Positions 1 through 5,502 of a stretch of DNA of 7,244 nucleotides are shown here, piece by piece. Both the position numbers and the translations under genes were made by a program. Where the stretch lies: NCBI GenBank assembly GCA_046483285.1, contig JAWODN010000081.1, positions 1 through 7,244 of the forward strand, written 5' to 3'. How positions within the stretch are numbered: the stretch's first letter is position 1; each line of letters begins with the position of its first letter. The stretch comes from CAYRTV01 sp046483285. Its GTDB lineage: Bacteria > Acidobacteriota > Aminicenantia > Aminicenantales > Aminicenantaceae. Below the pieces are notes generated by a model that ran no database searches, had not been told where the DNA came from, and saw only the letters and a list, made by a program, of their open reading frames with translations.

Positions 1-204
1 CGACAAGACAATGTCGATCGCCTCGCTTTCGATGCGCGCCTGTGCGCGCCAGGCTTCCAAAACGTTGGCCAGCTGATGTGCTTGGTTCACATCGACGCGC
101 AGCGCCAGACGCAGCGGTTCGACCCTGGGCGCCCTGGTGCAGCCAAGCAGGCCGGCCATAACCACCAGCAGCAAGCCGACGATGCAGTGCCGGTGCGTTC
201 TCAT
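1..204 (-). CDS. Putative lipoprotein, N-terminal 68 residues (runs off the window)
   Basis: Reading the minus strand from the ATG at 204 gives an open frame to the window edge. The first 22 residues form a lipoprotein signal peptide: positively charged start (MRTHRH), hydrophobic core GLLLVVMAGLL, and lipobox L-L-G-C with Cys22 as the expected lipidated residue, so the product should be membrane-anchored after signal peptidase II cleavage. The visible mature part (about 47 residues, beginning CTRAPRVEPL) includes a helix-like stretch (VNQAHQLANVLEAWRAQARIE); I do not recognise a family. The start codon overlaps the hisC stop as ATGA, which suggests translational coupling; no strong Shine-Dalgarno sits at normal distance. 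G+C is clearly higher than in the other genes here. Signal peptide and overlap are seen directly; function is unknown. Confidence 0.72.
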   Translation of the reverse strand, partial: MRTHRHCIVGLLLVVMAGLLGCTRAPRVEPLRLALRVDVNQAHQLANVLEAWRAQARIESEAIDIVLS

Positions 205-284
205 GCCTGACACGCGTCCAACGCCTCCAGAAAACGATTGCTCTGTTCGGGCGTACCGATGGTGATGCGCAGTCCGCGATTCAT
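201..284 (-). pseudogene. hisC: hisC C-terminal fragment (histidinol-phosphate aminotransferase), cut off by a repeat
   Basis: The 27 residues before the TGA at 203-201 read MNRGLRITIGTPEQ, then SNRFLEALDACQA. This matches the conserved C-terminal end of HisC, where G/C-L-R-I-T-I/V-G-T is followed by an acidic or polar segment and a final helix (E. coli HisC has CLRITVGT). HisC is the PLP enzyme that transaminates imidazole-acetol phosphate in histidine synthesis; none of its active-site residues lie in this fragment. Upstream of the Met codon at 284-282 the frame stays open but reads into a palindromic repeat (from 284) and no longer resembles HisC. The gene is therefore truncated here, either biologically by rearrangement or artificially by an assembly join. 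The ATG at 284 is probably an internal codon, not a start. Confidence 0.68.
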
Positions 285-468
285 CCTGCCTCGTGAAAGC
301 GGAACCCACCGCCCATACGAGGCAGGAAGGGATTGCCACGGCTTGCTGGCGCAAGCCTCGCAATGACAAGGCGGCAGAAAGGGATGGCCCCGCGGCCTTC
401 GGCCGCTCGTTATGACAAAGCGGCAGGAAGGGATGGCCCCGCGGCCTTCGGCCGCTCGTTATGATAAG
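284..468. repeat. Partial copy of the hairpin-module intergenic repeat
   Basis: From 327 on this matches the right half of the units at 2188-2815, for example the segment with the ggcttgc/gcaagcc hairpin ending in caatgacaag, and the segment with gcggcc-ttc-ggccgc ending in ttatgac. The left edge is a perfect 11-bp inverted repeat, tcctgcctcgt (284-294) against acgaggcagga (317-327), around a 22-nt loop. That loop is the reverse complement of the loop at 2473-2494 with one mismatch (position 308). No gene is supported in this stretch. Confidence 0.85.
371..468. repeat. 49-bp tandem duplication inside the repeat
   Basis: Positions 371-419 and 420-468 are direct tandem copies of 49 bp. They differ at the seventh base (a/g) and in the last few bases (tatgacaaa against tatgataag). 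Each copy carries the perfect hairpin gcggcc-ttc-ggccgc. The other units in the window have this module only once, so it has been duplicated locally. Confidence 0.9.
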
Positions 469-487
469 GGGCATGTCGCCCGAAGGG

Positions 488-605
488 TAAAAAAATTGCG
501 ATTAAAATAAAAATATGAAAATGAAAAACGTTCTATTTGAACTTTCAATAAAAATCATGATAATCGCTGATAAAAAAAGATTGTAAAAACATCGCAATTT
601 TTTTA
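488..605. repeat. 15-bp perfect inverted repeat in the AT-rich symporter leader
   Basis: The left arm taaaaaaattgcgat (488-502) is the exact reverse complement of atcgcaattttttta (591-605), with 88 nt of AT-rich sequence between them. The right arm overlaps the candidate -35/-10 region of the symporter gene and resembles the start of the structured elements at 2091 and 6853 (catcgc followed by a T-run). Role unknown: a long-range hairpin, an operator pair, or the ends of a small element. Confidence 0.75.
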
Positions 606-609
606 TGAA
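581..609 (+). promoter_or_regulatory. Weak sigma70-like promoter candidate for the symporter gene
   Basis: TTGTAA (581-586) and TATGAA (604-609) each match 4 of 6 consensus bases and are spaced 17 bp apart, about 75 nt before the ATG. A second -10-like TATAAG lies at 625-630 without a convincing -35. In sequence this AT-rich such matches are easily found by chance. Confidence 0.28.
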
Positions 610-685
610 TAGTTCAGGCTAAGGTATAAGTCAGGTTGAAAGAATCAAGCTGACAATGGACTGAAAAGACGAAAGGAGACCGAAT

Positions 686-2080
686 ATGAATGAATTTTAT
701 CTTAATTTGATTCAATGGGTAGACAGCACGGCTGAATTTATTTGGTCTTATATGATTTTTATCCTCTTCGCCGTGGGTGCCTGGTTAACGTACCGAACCG
801 GTCTTATTCAATTCAAACATCTGGGCAAAGGCATGAAATTGATTTTCAGCGGGTTTATGGGAAGACCGGCCGGCAAAAAACGCGATGGTGATGTTTCCCC
901 CTTTGCCGCCTTATCCACCGCTCTGGCCGCTACAGTGGGAAACGGAAACATCGCAGGAGTCGCAACAGCATTATTCACCGGAGGTCCGGGAGCGATCTTT
1001 TGGATGTGGATCTGCGGTTTCGTCGGTATGGCCACCAAATATTCCGAAGCCCTGCTGGGGGTCCATTACAGGGAAAAATTTCCGGACGGCACCATTGCGG
1101 GCGGGCCCATGTACTATATAAAAAACGGACTGAAAAACAAAAAATGGGCGAGAATTCTGGCCGCTTCTTTTGCCGTTTTCGGCGCCTTAGCCGCCCTTTT
1201 CGGCACCGGAAACATGATGCAGGCCAACCAAATGGCCCTGGCGTTTCACAGTGAATTCGGAATTCCGAAAGTGATCACCGGAATCATCATCACTCTTCTG
1301 GTCAGCATGGTCATCATCGGAGGAATCAAGCGGATCGGAAGAGTGGCGGAAAAACTGGTTCCCGCCATGATGATCCTTTATTTCGCCTTCGGATTCGCCG
1401 TCATTTTTTCCAATATAACCGACGTTCCCCGGGTGTTCTTGCTGATCTTCGAGCATGCTTTTTCCCCCGCCGCCGCGGTGGGGGGATTTTTAGGGGCGAC
1501 GGTTAGAAGCGCCGTCCAGATGGGATTCCGGCGCGGCCTTCTGACCAATGAAGCGGGTTTAGGGAGCGCTCCCATCGCTCACGCCGCCGCTCAAACTCCT
1601 TCTCCCATCCACCAGGGGCTCATCGGAGTGGGTGAAGTTTTTCTTGATACGATCATAGTATGCACCATCACCGCCCTGATCAATCTTTCCTCCGGAATGT
1701 GGCAGAGCGGATTGGATGGAGCGGCCATGACCGCAGCCTCTTTTTCCGACACCATTCCCTTTGCCGGCGGACTGGTGGTCGCCCTCTCCTCTTTTCTGTT
1801 CGGATACTCCACCCTCCTGGGCTGGTATTATTACGGAGAGCAATGCATGAAATACCTTTTCGGCATCAAAATCACCTACCCTTACCGGATGATTTATGTG
1901 GGCTTGGTTTTCATCGGTTCCCTGATTTCCATTGAGCTGGTCTTTTATATCGGGGATATCGCCAACGCCTTTATGGCATTTCCCAACCTGATCGCCCTCG
2001 CCCTGCTAAGCGGAACCGTCGCGGCTTTGACCCGTGAGTTCTTCAGGAAATACAAGCGTTTGGAGGATTTTGACGGATAA
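686..2080 (+). CDS. Sodium/alanine symporter, AGCS family (alanine or glycine:cation symporter)
   Basis: This 464-residue inner-membrane protein should import alanine or glycine with sodium ions. Family motifs run in order: the N-terminal block GDVSPFAALSTALAATVG (68-85) continuing as NGNIAG, then GGPGAIFWMW (99-108), GGPMYYI (139-145), RRGLLTNEAGLGSAPIAHAA (282-301), and the W-YYYGEQ segment (380-385). Many hydrophobic spans and the length fit the usual ~450-500 residues of this LeuT-fold family, so the gene looks complete. The start is supported by AGGAG at 674-678, 7 nt before the ATG; the stop is TAA at 2078. Relatives are called AlsT, DagA or AgcS. The first glycine-rich motif reads VGNGN where VGTGN is common (Asn86), a small change in the probable substrate region. 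It stands alone between two repeat regions. Family certain; exact substrate and cation inferred. Confidence 0.95.
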   Translation: MNEFYLNLIQWVDSTAEFIWSYMIFILFAVGAWLTYRTGLIQFKHLGKGMKLIFSGFMGRPAGKKRDGDVSPFAALSTALAATVGNGNIAGVATALFTGGPGAIFWMWICGFVGMATKYSEALLGVHYREKFPDGTIAGGPMYYIKNGLKNKKWARILAASFAVFGALAALFGTGNMMQANQMALAFHSEFGIPKVITGIIITLLVSMVIIGGIKRIGRVAEKLVPAMMILYFAFGFAVIFSNITDVPRVFLLIFEHAFSPAAAVGGFLGATVRSAVQMGFRRGLLTNEAGLGSAPIAHAAAQTPSPIHQGLIGVGEVFLDTIIVCTITALINLSSGMWQSGLDGAAMTAASFSDTIPFAGGLVVALSSFLFGYSTLLGWYYYGEQCMKYLFGIKITYPYRMIYVGLVFIGSLISIELVFYIGDIANAFMAFPNLIALALLSGTVAALTREFFRKYKRLEDFDG

Positions 2081-2090
2081 GTCAAAAAAA

Positions 2091-2150
2091 CATCACCGTT
2101 TTTTTATGAATTCATCATGTGGAGAACACATCGCGAACCATAAAAATGAT
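2091..2150 (+). other. Structured intergenic element, copy A (behind the symporter)
   Basis: It begins 10 nt after the symporter stop. Visible pairings are atca/tgat (2092-2095 with 2147-2150), tttttatg/cataaaaa (2101-2108 with 2139-2146) and an inner hairpin atgtg/cacat (2117-2121 with 2127-2131, loop gagaa). The left half nearly matches the sequence at 6853-6880 (shared core T-run, then gaattcatcatg), while the right half differs but still pairs. It could be an RNA 3' element, a terminator-like structure or a small palindromic mobile repeat. It lacks a classic GC stem followed by a T-run. Confidence 0.55.
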
Positions 2151-2187
2151 TTCAATGTCATTTCCGAACCGGAGCACTCTTGAGTCT

Positions 2188-2395
2188 GTCATTCCGAGGC
2201 ACGCCGTGCCTTTGAGTGTGTCATCCCGCGGTGCGAAGCACCGAGGGATCCCTGGCTGCTTCGTCTGAGGGGGTGGTTCTGCTTTCACGAGGCAGAAAGG
2301 GATTGCCACGGCTTGCTGACGCAAGCCTCGCAATGACAAAGCGGCATGAAGGGATGGCCACGCGGCCTCCGGCCGCTCGTTATGACATGGGGTGT
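2188..2395. repeat. Hairpin-module repeat array, unit 1 (208 bp)
   Basis: First of three tandem units. It contains four hairpin modules: gtcattccgagg with ggcacgccgtgcc; gtcatcccg with cggtgc-gaa-gcaccg, followed by gggatccct; then, in opposite orientation, ggcttgc-tgac-gcaagcc ending caatgac; and gcggcc-tcc-ggccgc ending ttatgac. The first two modules open with GTCAT and the last two close with ATGAC, so the unit is roughly symmetric about the segment near 2257-2294. No credible gene is present. Confidence 0.9.
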
Positions 2396-2603
2396 GTCAT
2401 TCCGAGGTACGCCGTGCCTTTGAGTTTGTCATCCCGCGGTGCGAAGCACCGAGGGATCCCTGACTGCCTCGTATGGGCGGCGGGTTCCGCTTTCACGAGG
2501 CAGAAAGGGATTGCCACGGCTTGCTGGCGCAAGCCTCGCAATGACAAGGCGGCAGAAAGGGATTGCTGCACGGCCTTCGGCCGCTCGTTATGACATGGGG
2601 TGT
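2396..2603. repeat. Hairpin-module repeat array, unit 2 (208 bp)
   Basis: Exactly the same length and module order as unit 1. Its centre differs: ctgcctcgt (2464-2472) and acgaggcag (2495-2503) form a perfect 9-bp stem around a 22-nt loop. This is the copy whose loop appears in reverse orientation at 295-316. The last hairpin is cggcc-ttc-ggccg in an altered context. Confidence 0.9.
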
Positions 2604-2815
2604 GTCATTCCGAGGCACGCCGTGCCTTTGAGTGTGTCATCCCGCGGTGCGAAGCACCGAGGGATCCCTGGCTGCTTCGTCTGAGGGGGTGGTTCTGCTT
2701 TCAGGAGGCAGGAAGGGATTGCCACGGCTTGCTGACGCAAGCCTCGCAATGACAAGGCGGCAGAAAGGGATAGCCGCACGGCCTGCTGCGCAGGCCTCAG
2801 AATGACAGCGGAGCT
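2604..2815. repeat. Hairpin-module repeat array, unit 3 (about 208-212 bp)
   Basis: The first ~150 bases match unit 1 with only two differences that I can find (the acgagg/aggagg and cagaa/caggaa positions), so units 1 and 3 are closer to each other than to unit 2. The last module has a different hairpin, ggcctg-ctgcg-caggcc (about 2780-2796), ending in aatgaca; the pairing is kept though the sequence changed. A lone gtcatt at 2816 marks the right edge of the array. Confidence 0.88.
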
Positions 2816-2881
2816 GTCATTTTCTAATGTATAGATCAGACTGAGGGGTGGGCTGGAGGGAACCCGGCGGAGCGGGAATTA

Positions 2882-3877
2882 ATGAAAAATGTCAATTTAA
2901 TTTTAATCGGTTTCGGCCATGTGGGATCGGCCTTCTTTGATCTGTTGAGCCGGAAGCATTCCCTTTGCCGGGCCCGGTACGGCGTTGACTTTCAAATCCG
3001 CGCGGTGTTGCGGACAAAAAAAGCATCCTACCTTTCCCGTTTTCCTTCGCCGGCCGATGAGCTTATCTGGAACGATGTTCCGGATTTCCAACGGATTCTC
3101 AAAGACACCCCTCCGGGAGCAGTGGTGATGTGTCTCGCCTCCAGGGAAAGAGACGGACAGCCCGGTGTGGACCTGAATCTGACGGCCTTCCGAGCCGGCT
3201 GGGATGTGGCCACTGCGGATAAAGCCCCGCTGGCCGCGGAGTTTTTCCGGCTGATGAGTGAAGCCGGGAACCGGGGAAAAAGATTGAAAATCAGCGGGGC
3301 CGCTGCGGCCGCTCTCCCCGCCTTGGACACAGCGCTGCATTCCCTTGCCGGAGCCGAGATAGTCCTTATGGAAGGGATACTGAATGGAACCAGCAACTAT
3401 ATCCTAACCCGGATCCAGGAAGGCCTGAACTATTCTTCCGCCCTGAAAGAAGCCAGGGATAAAGGCATCGCGGAACCGGATCCCTCTCTGGATGTGGAGG
3501 GATGGGACACCGCAAAAAAAATGCTGATTTTAAGCAATGTCGTTTTCCAAGAAAACATCCGGCTGGAGGACATACCGGTGCAGGGTATCACACATTTAGA
3601 CAACACCCTTTGGGAAACCGCCCGTTCCAGCGGACAGGTGATCAAACTTCTCGGCCGGCTGAGGCGGGAAGGGACGAAATTCCAACTGGATGTGGGCCCC
3701 CGGCTGTTATCCCCGGATCATCCTCTTGCCGGCGTTCGTGGTGCGGACAAAGGCATCAGTTTCGATACCGACAGCATGGGAAGAGTGACTGTGACCGGAG
3801 GCCGGTCCGACCCTCGGGGCGCCGCCGCCGCTTTGCTGAAAGACCTGATCAGCCTTTACTCAAAACCCATTTTTTGA
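2882..3877 (+). CDS. hom: Homoserine dehydrogenase, short form without ACT domain
   Basis: Homoserine dehydrogenase reduces aspartate semialdehyde to homoserine with NAD(P)H, the branch to threonine and methionine. The 331-residue product opens with a Rossmann nucleotide-binding loop, GFGHVG (10-15). It has the TADK motif (111-114, usually TANK) with Lys114, the signature EGILNGTSNYI (164-174), and AEPDPSLDVEGWDTAKK (197-213), where Asp209 and Lys213 match the catalytic D-x3-K pair known from yeast HSD. It ends at SLYSKPIF with no room for the regulatory ACT domain of ~430-residue bacterial enzymes, so threonine feedback through ACT is not expected. The usual C-terminal GAG-x-PTA motif is replaced by GGRSDPRGAAAA (306-317). 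GGAG at 2869-2872 precedes the ATG by 9 nt. The repeat-derived atgaca (2802-2807) resembles a -35 box, but no good -10 follows. Family confident; a divergent paralogue with another role remains possible. Confidence 0.88.
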   Translation: MKNVNLILIGFGHVGSAFFDLLSRKHSLCRARYGVDFQIRAVLRTKKASYLSRFPSPADELIWNDVPDFQRILKDTPPGAVVMCLASRERDGQPGVDLNLTAFRAGWDVATADKAPLAAEFFRLMSEAGNRGKRLKISGAAAAALPALDTALHSLAGAEIVLMEGILNGTSNYILTRIQEGLNYSSALKEARDKGIAEPDPSLDVEGWDTAKKMLILSNVVFQENIRLEDIPVQGITHLDNTLWETARSSGQVIKLLGRLRREGTKFQLDVGPRLLSPDHPLAGVRGADKGISFDTDSMGRVTVTGGRSDPRGAAAALLKDLISLYSKPIF

Positions 3878-3883
3878 TAAATT
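3855..3883 (+). promoter_or_regulatory. Possible promoter for tRNA-Ser and the downstream genes
   Basis: TTTACT (3855-3860), 17 bp, then TAAATT (3878-3883) overlaps the end of hom. It is followed by a GC-rich stretch (gagcccgctgtgc) before the tRNA, as is common at stringently controlled stable-RNA promoters. Each box matches 4 of 6 consensus positions. This is weak support, and read-through from hom is the alternative. Confidence 0.3.
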
Positions 3884-3898
3884 AAGAGCCCGCTGTGC

Positions 3899-3989
3899 GG
3901 AGAGGTGTCCGAGTGGTTTAAGGAGCACGCTTGGAAAGCGTGTGTACGGTTTTCCCGTACCATGGGTTCGAATCCCATCCTCTCCGCCA
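3899..3989 (+). tRNA. tRNA-Ser (anticodon GGA), CCA encoded
   Basis: The acceptor stem ggagagg (3899-3905) pairs fully with cctctcc (3979-3985), followed by discriminator G3986 and an encoded CCA (3987-3989). The anticodon stem is cacgc/gcgtg (3926-3930 with 3938-3942) around loop ttggaaa; the anticodon is GGA at 3933-3935, reading UCC and UCU. A long variable arm (gtacgg/cccgtac) marks a class II tRNA, as expected for serine. The T arm is atggg-ttcgaat-cccat. It lies 21 nt behind hom and 9 nt before the fetA start, on the same strand. Confidence 0.98.
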
Positions 3990-3998
3990 TTTTTTATT

Positions 3999-4697
3999 AT
4001 GGACAAAAACACCGCTTCCGGCCGAACCGAGCTCTCACTGGAAATAAAAAGTTTACATGTTCATTTTCTCAATAAATCCATTTTTAAAAACTTCTCCCTG
4101 CGTGTTTCCCCTGGTGAAAAGGTGTCGCTGTCCGGCCCGTCCGGGTCCGGAAAATCCACTTTGATGAATTGCATCATGGGATTCGTCCGCCCTCAAAAAG
4201 GAAGTGTCCGCATTCACGGGACGCTCCTGGACCAAAACAGTGTTTGGGCGCTTCGCCGTCATCTCGGATTCGTCCCTCAAGAACCCAGACTGGGACCGGG
4301 AGAGGTGGCCGGTCTGCTCAGCCGCCCCTTCACCTATCATTCCAATCGTGAACTGAAACTGGACGAAAATCACAAAAAAGAGCTCTTTGATATTTTTCAG
4401 GTGGAAAAAGGGATCCTTCAAAAAAACACCACCGAACTCTCCGGAGGCGAAAAACAAAGGGTGACGCTGATCTCCGCTCTTCTTTTAAAGCGTTCCATCT
4501 ATCTTTTGGATGAAATCACCTCCGCTCTTGATAATATCAACAGCGCCCGCGTCATCGATTATTTAAAAAGCCAGAAGGATTTAACCCTTCTGTTTTCCAG
4601 CCATGATGAAATGATTCTGCGGGCTTCAGACAGAATCGTCAGGCTGAATCCGCCTGCTCAAAAGGAAAATGGCTCAAATGAAATCATCCGCGGTTAA
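3999..4697 (+). CDS. fetA: FetA-type ABC transporter ATP-binding protein
   Basis: This 232-residue nucleotide-binding subunit should power the FetB permease encoded next. It has all ABC ATPase motifs: Walker A GPSGSGKST (46-54), Q-loop VPQEP (Gln94), signature LSGGEKQR (147-154), Walker B IYLLDE (167-172), D-loop SALD (175-178) and switch His202 in SSHD. The assignment to FetA (YbbL) comes from the overlapping fetB; motifs alone give only an ABC ATPase. I chose ATG 3999. An in-frame GTG at 3942 lies inside the tRNA gene and would add tRNA-encoded residues. ATG 3999 has no Shine-Dalgarno: only ttttttatt separates it from the tRNA CCA, so tRNA processing would leave a nearly leaderless mRNA. 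In E. coli FetAB exports iron and protects against peroxide stress; the substrate here is inferred. Confidence 0.85.
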   Translation: MDKNTASGRTELSLEIKSLHVHFLNKSIFKNFSLRVSPGEKVSLSGPSGSGKSTLMNCIMGFVRPQKGSVRIHGTLLDQNSVWALRRHLGFVPQEPRLGPGEVAGLLSRPFTYHSNRELKLDENHKKELFDIFQVEKGILQKNTTELSGGEKQRVTLISALLLKRSIYLLDEITSALDNINSARVIDYLKSQKDLTLLFSSHDEMILRASDRIVRLNPPAQKENGSNEIIRG

Positions 4698-5469
4698 CAT
4701 CGGAAACGTCCAGCTCCTTTTAGGTTATATTCTTCTTATCATCCCCGTCGTCATTTTTCTTTATTACCGCATCCGGGTGCTGAAAGAATTTGTCGTCTCA
4801 ATCCTGCGGATGACCGTGCAGCTGCTCCTGGTAGGATTTTATCTTCAGTTTGTTTTCGACCTGAATCTCTGGTGGGTGAATATTCTCTGGCTTCTTGTCA
4901 TGCTGGCCGCTGCGGATTTATCTCTTCTTTCTGCAAGCGGCGTCGATCTGCGCCGTTTTCTTTTTCCGGTTTTCTTTTCTCTTTTTGCCGGAACCGCTGT
5001 TCCCCTGTTTTATTTTTTGGGCATCATCCTTAAGATTCCTTATGTCCTGGATGCCCAATATTTTATCCCTATAGCCGGAATGATTATGGGGAACAGCATG
5101 CGAGCCAATATTGTGGGCATGAGGTCGTTTTACACCTCCCTCCGGACCGAAGAGCCGGCCTACCTGTATGCGCTTTCTCAAGGCGCTTCTCTCAAGGAAG
5201 CGGTTATGCCTTTCTTGAGAAACGCCTTTCAAGCCGCCGTTTCCCCCACCATGGCCACCATGGCCACAGTGGGTATTGTTTCCCTCCCGGGGATGATGAC
5301 GGGAATTATACTCGGCGGAACCAATCCCCTGGTTGCCATAAAATATCAAATCGGGATCATGATTGCGATTTTCACCGGAACCGTGATATCCGTTTTCCTG
5401 GGAATCCGCTTGACCATGAAACGAAGCTTCGACGGCTTCGGGATTCTGGACAAAAGAATTCTGCGTTGA
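4669..5469 (+). CDS. fetB: FetB-type ABC permease (UPF0014 family, iron/metal export)
   Basis: A 266-residue inner-membrane permease with several hydrophobic spans, starting around residues 15-35. Family hallmarks are RMTVQLLLVG (47-56), PIAGMIMGNSM (134-144), VSLPGMMTGIILGG (204-217) and KYQIGIM (225-231), all typical of UPF0014/FetB (YbbM); length is normal (~260). It overlaps fetA by 29 nt, so the two are almost certainly co-translated and form one ABC exporter. The start could be ATG 4669 or ATG 4678 (Met4). AAGGA at 4662-4666 is only 2 nt from the first but 11 nt from the second, so the second may be the one used. E. coli FetAB exports iron; some relatives may move other metals, so the substrate is inferred. 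No truncation seen. Confidence 0.92.
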   Translation: MAQMKSSAVNIGNVQLLLGYILLIIPVVIFLYYRIRVLKEFVVSILRMTVQLLLVGFYLQFVFDLNLWWVNILWLLVMLAAADLSLLSASGVDLRRFLFPVFFSLFAGTAVPLFYFLGIILKIPYVLDAQYFIPIAGMIMGNSMRANIVGMRSFYTSLRTEEPAYLYALSQGASLKEAVMPFLRNAFQAAVSPTMATMATVGIVSLPGMMTGIILGGTNPLVAIKYQIGIMIAIFTGTVISVFLGIRLTMKRSFDGFGILDKRILR

Positions 5470-5502
5470 TTTTTTCCCTCCAACTCATTAAACTGACGCT
5501 CT

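Noticed and set aside
481..685. Riboswitch (glycine or lysine type) in the symporter leader.
   Set aside because: The leader is AT-rich with low-complexity stretches and I see none of the conserved core motifs of these riboswitches.
2081..2106. Classic rho-independent terminator after the symporter (A-run and T-run around catcaccg).
   Set aside because: The A7/T7 pairing is weak and lacks a GC-rich stem; I list it instead as part of a structured element of unknown role.
2216..2684. Open frames of 125 and 81 codons on the plus strand, plus 63-74 codon frames on the minus strand, across the repeat array.
   Set aside because: They lie wholly in repeated hairpin sequence, have no Shine-Dalgarno, and the 208-bp period is not a multiple of three, so each unit is read in a different frame.
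2188..2815. CRISPR array.
   Set aside because: The units are contiguous 208-bp repeats without unique spacers of regular size, and no cas genes are present.
2816..2881. Threonine or methionine attenuator or SAM riboswitch before hom.
   Set aside because: Only 66 nt remain between the repeat and the start, without a leader peptide rich in Thr or Met and without a recognisable aptamer.
3942..3998. GTG start at 3942 for the FetA-type ATPase.
   Set aside because: It lies inside the anticodon stem of a well-formed tRNA-Ser; the first 19 residues would be tRNA sequence and no ABC ATPase needs them.
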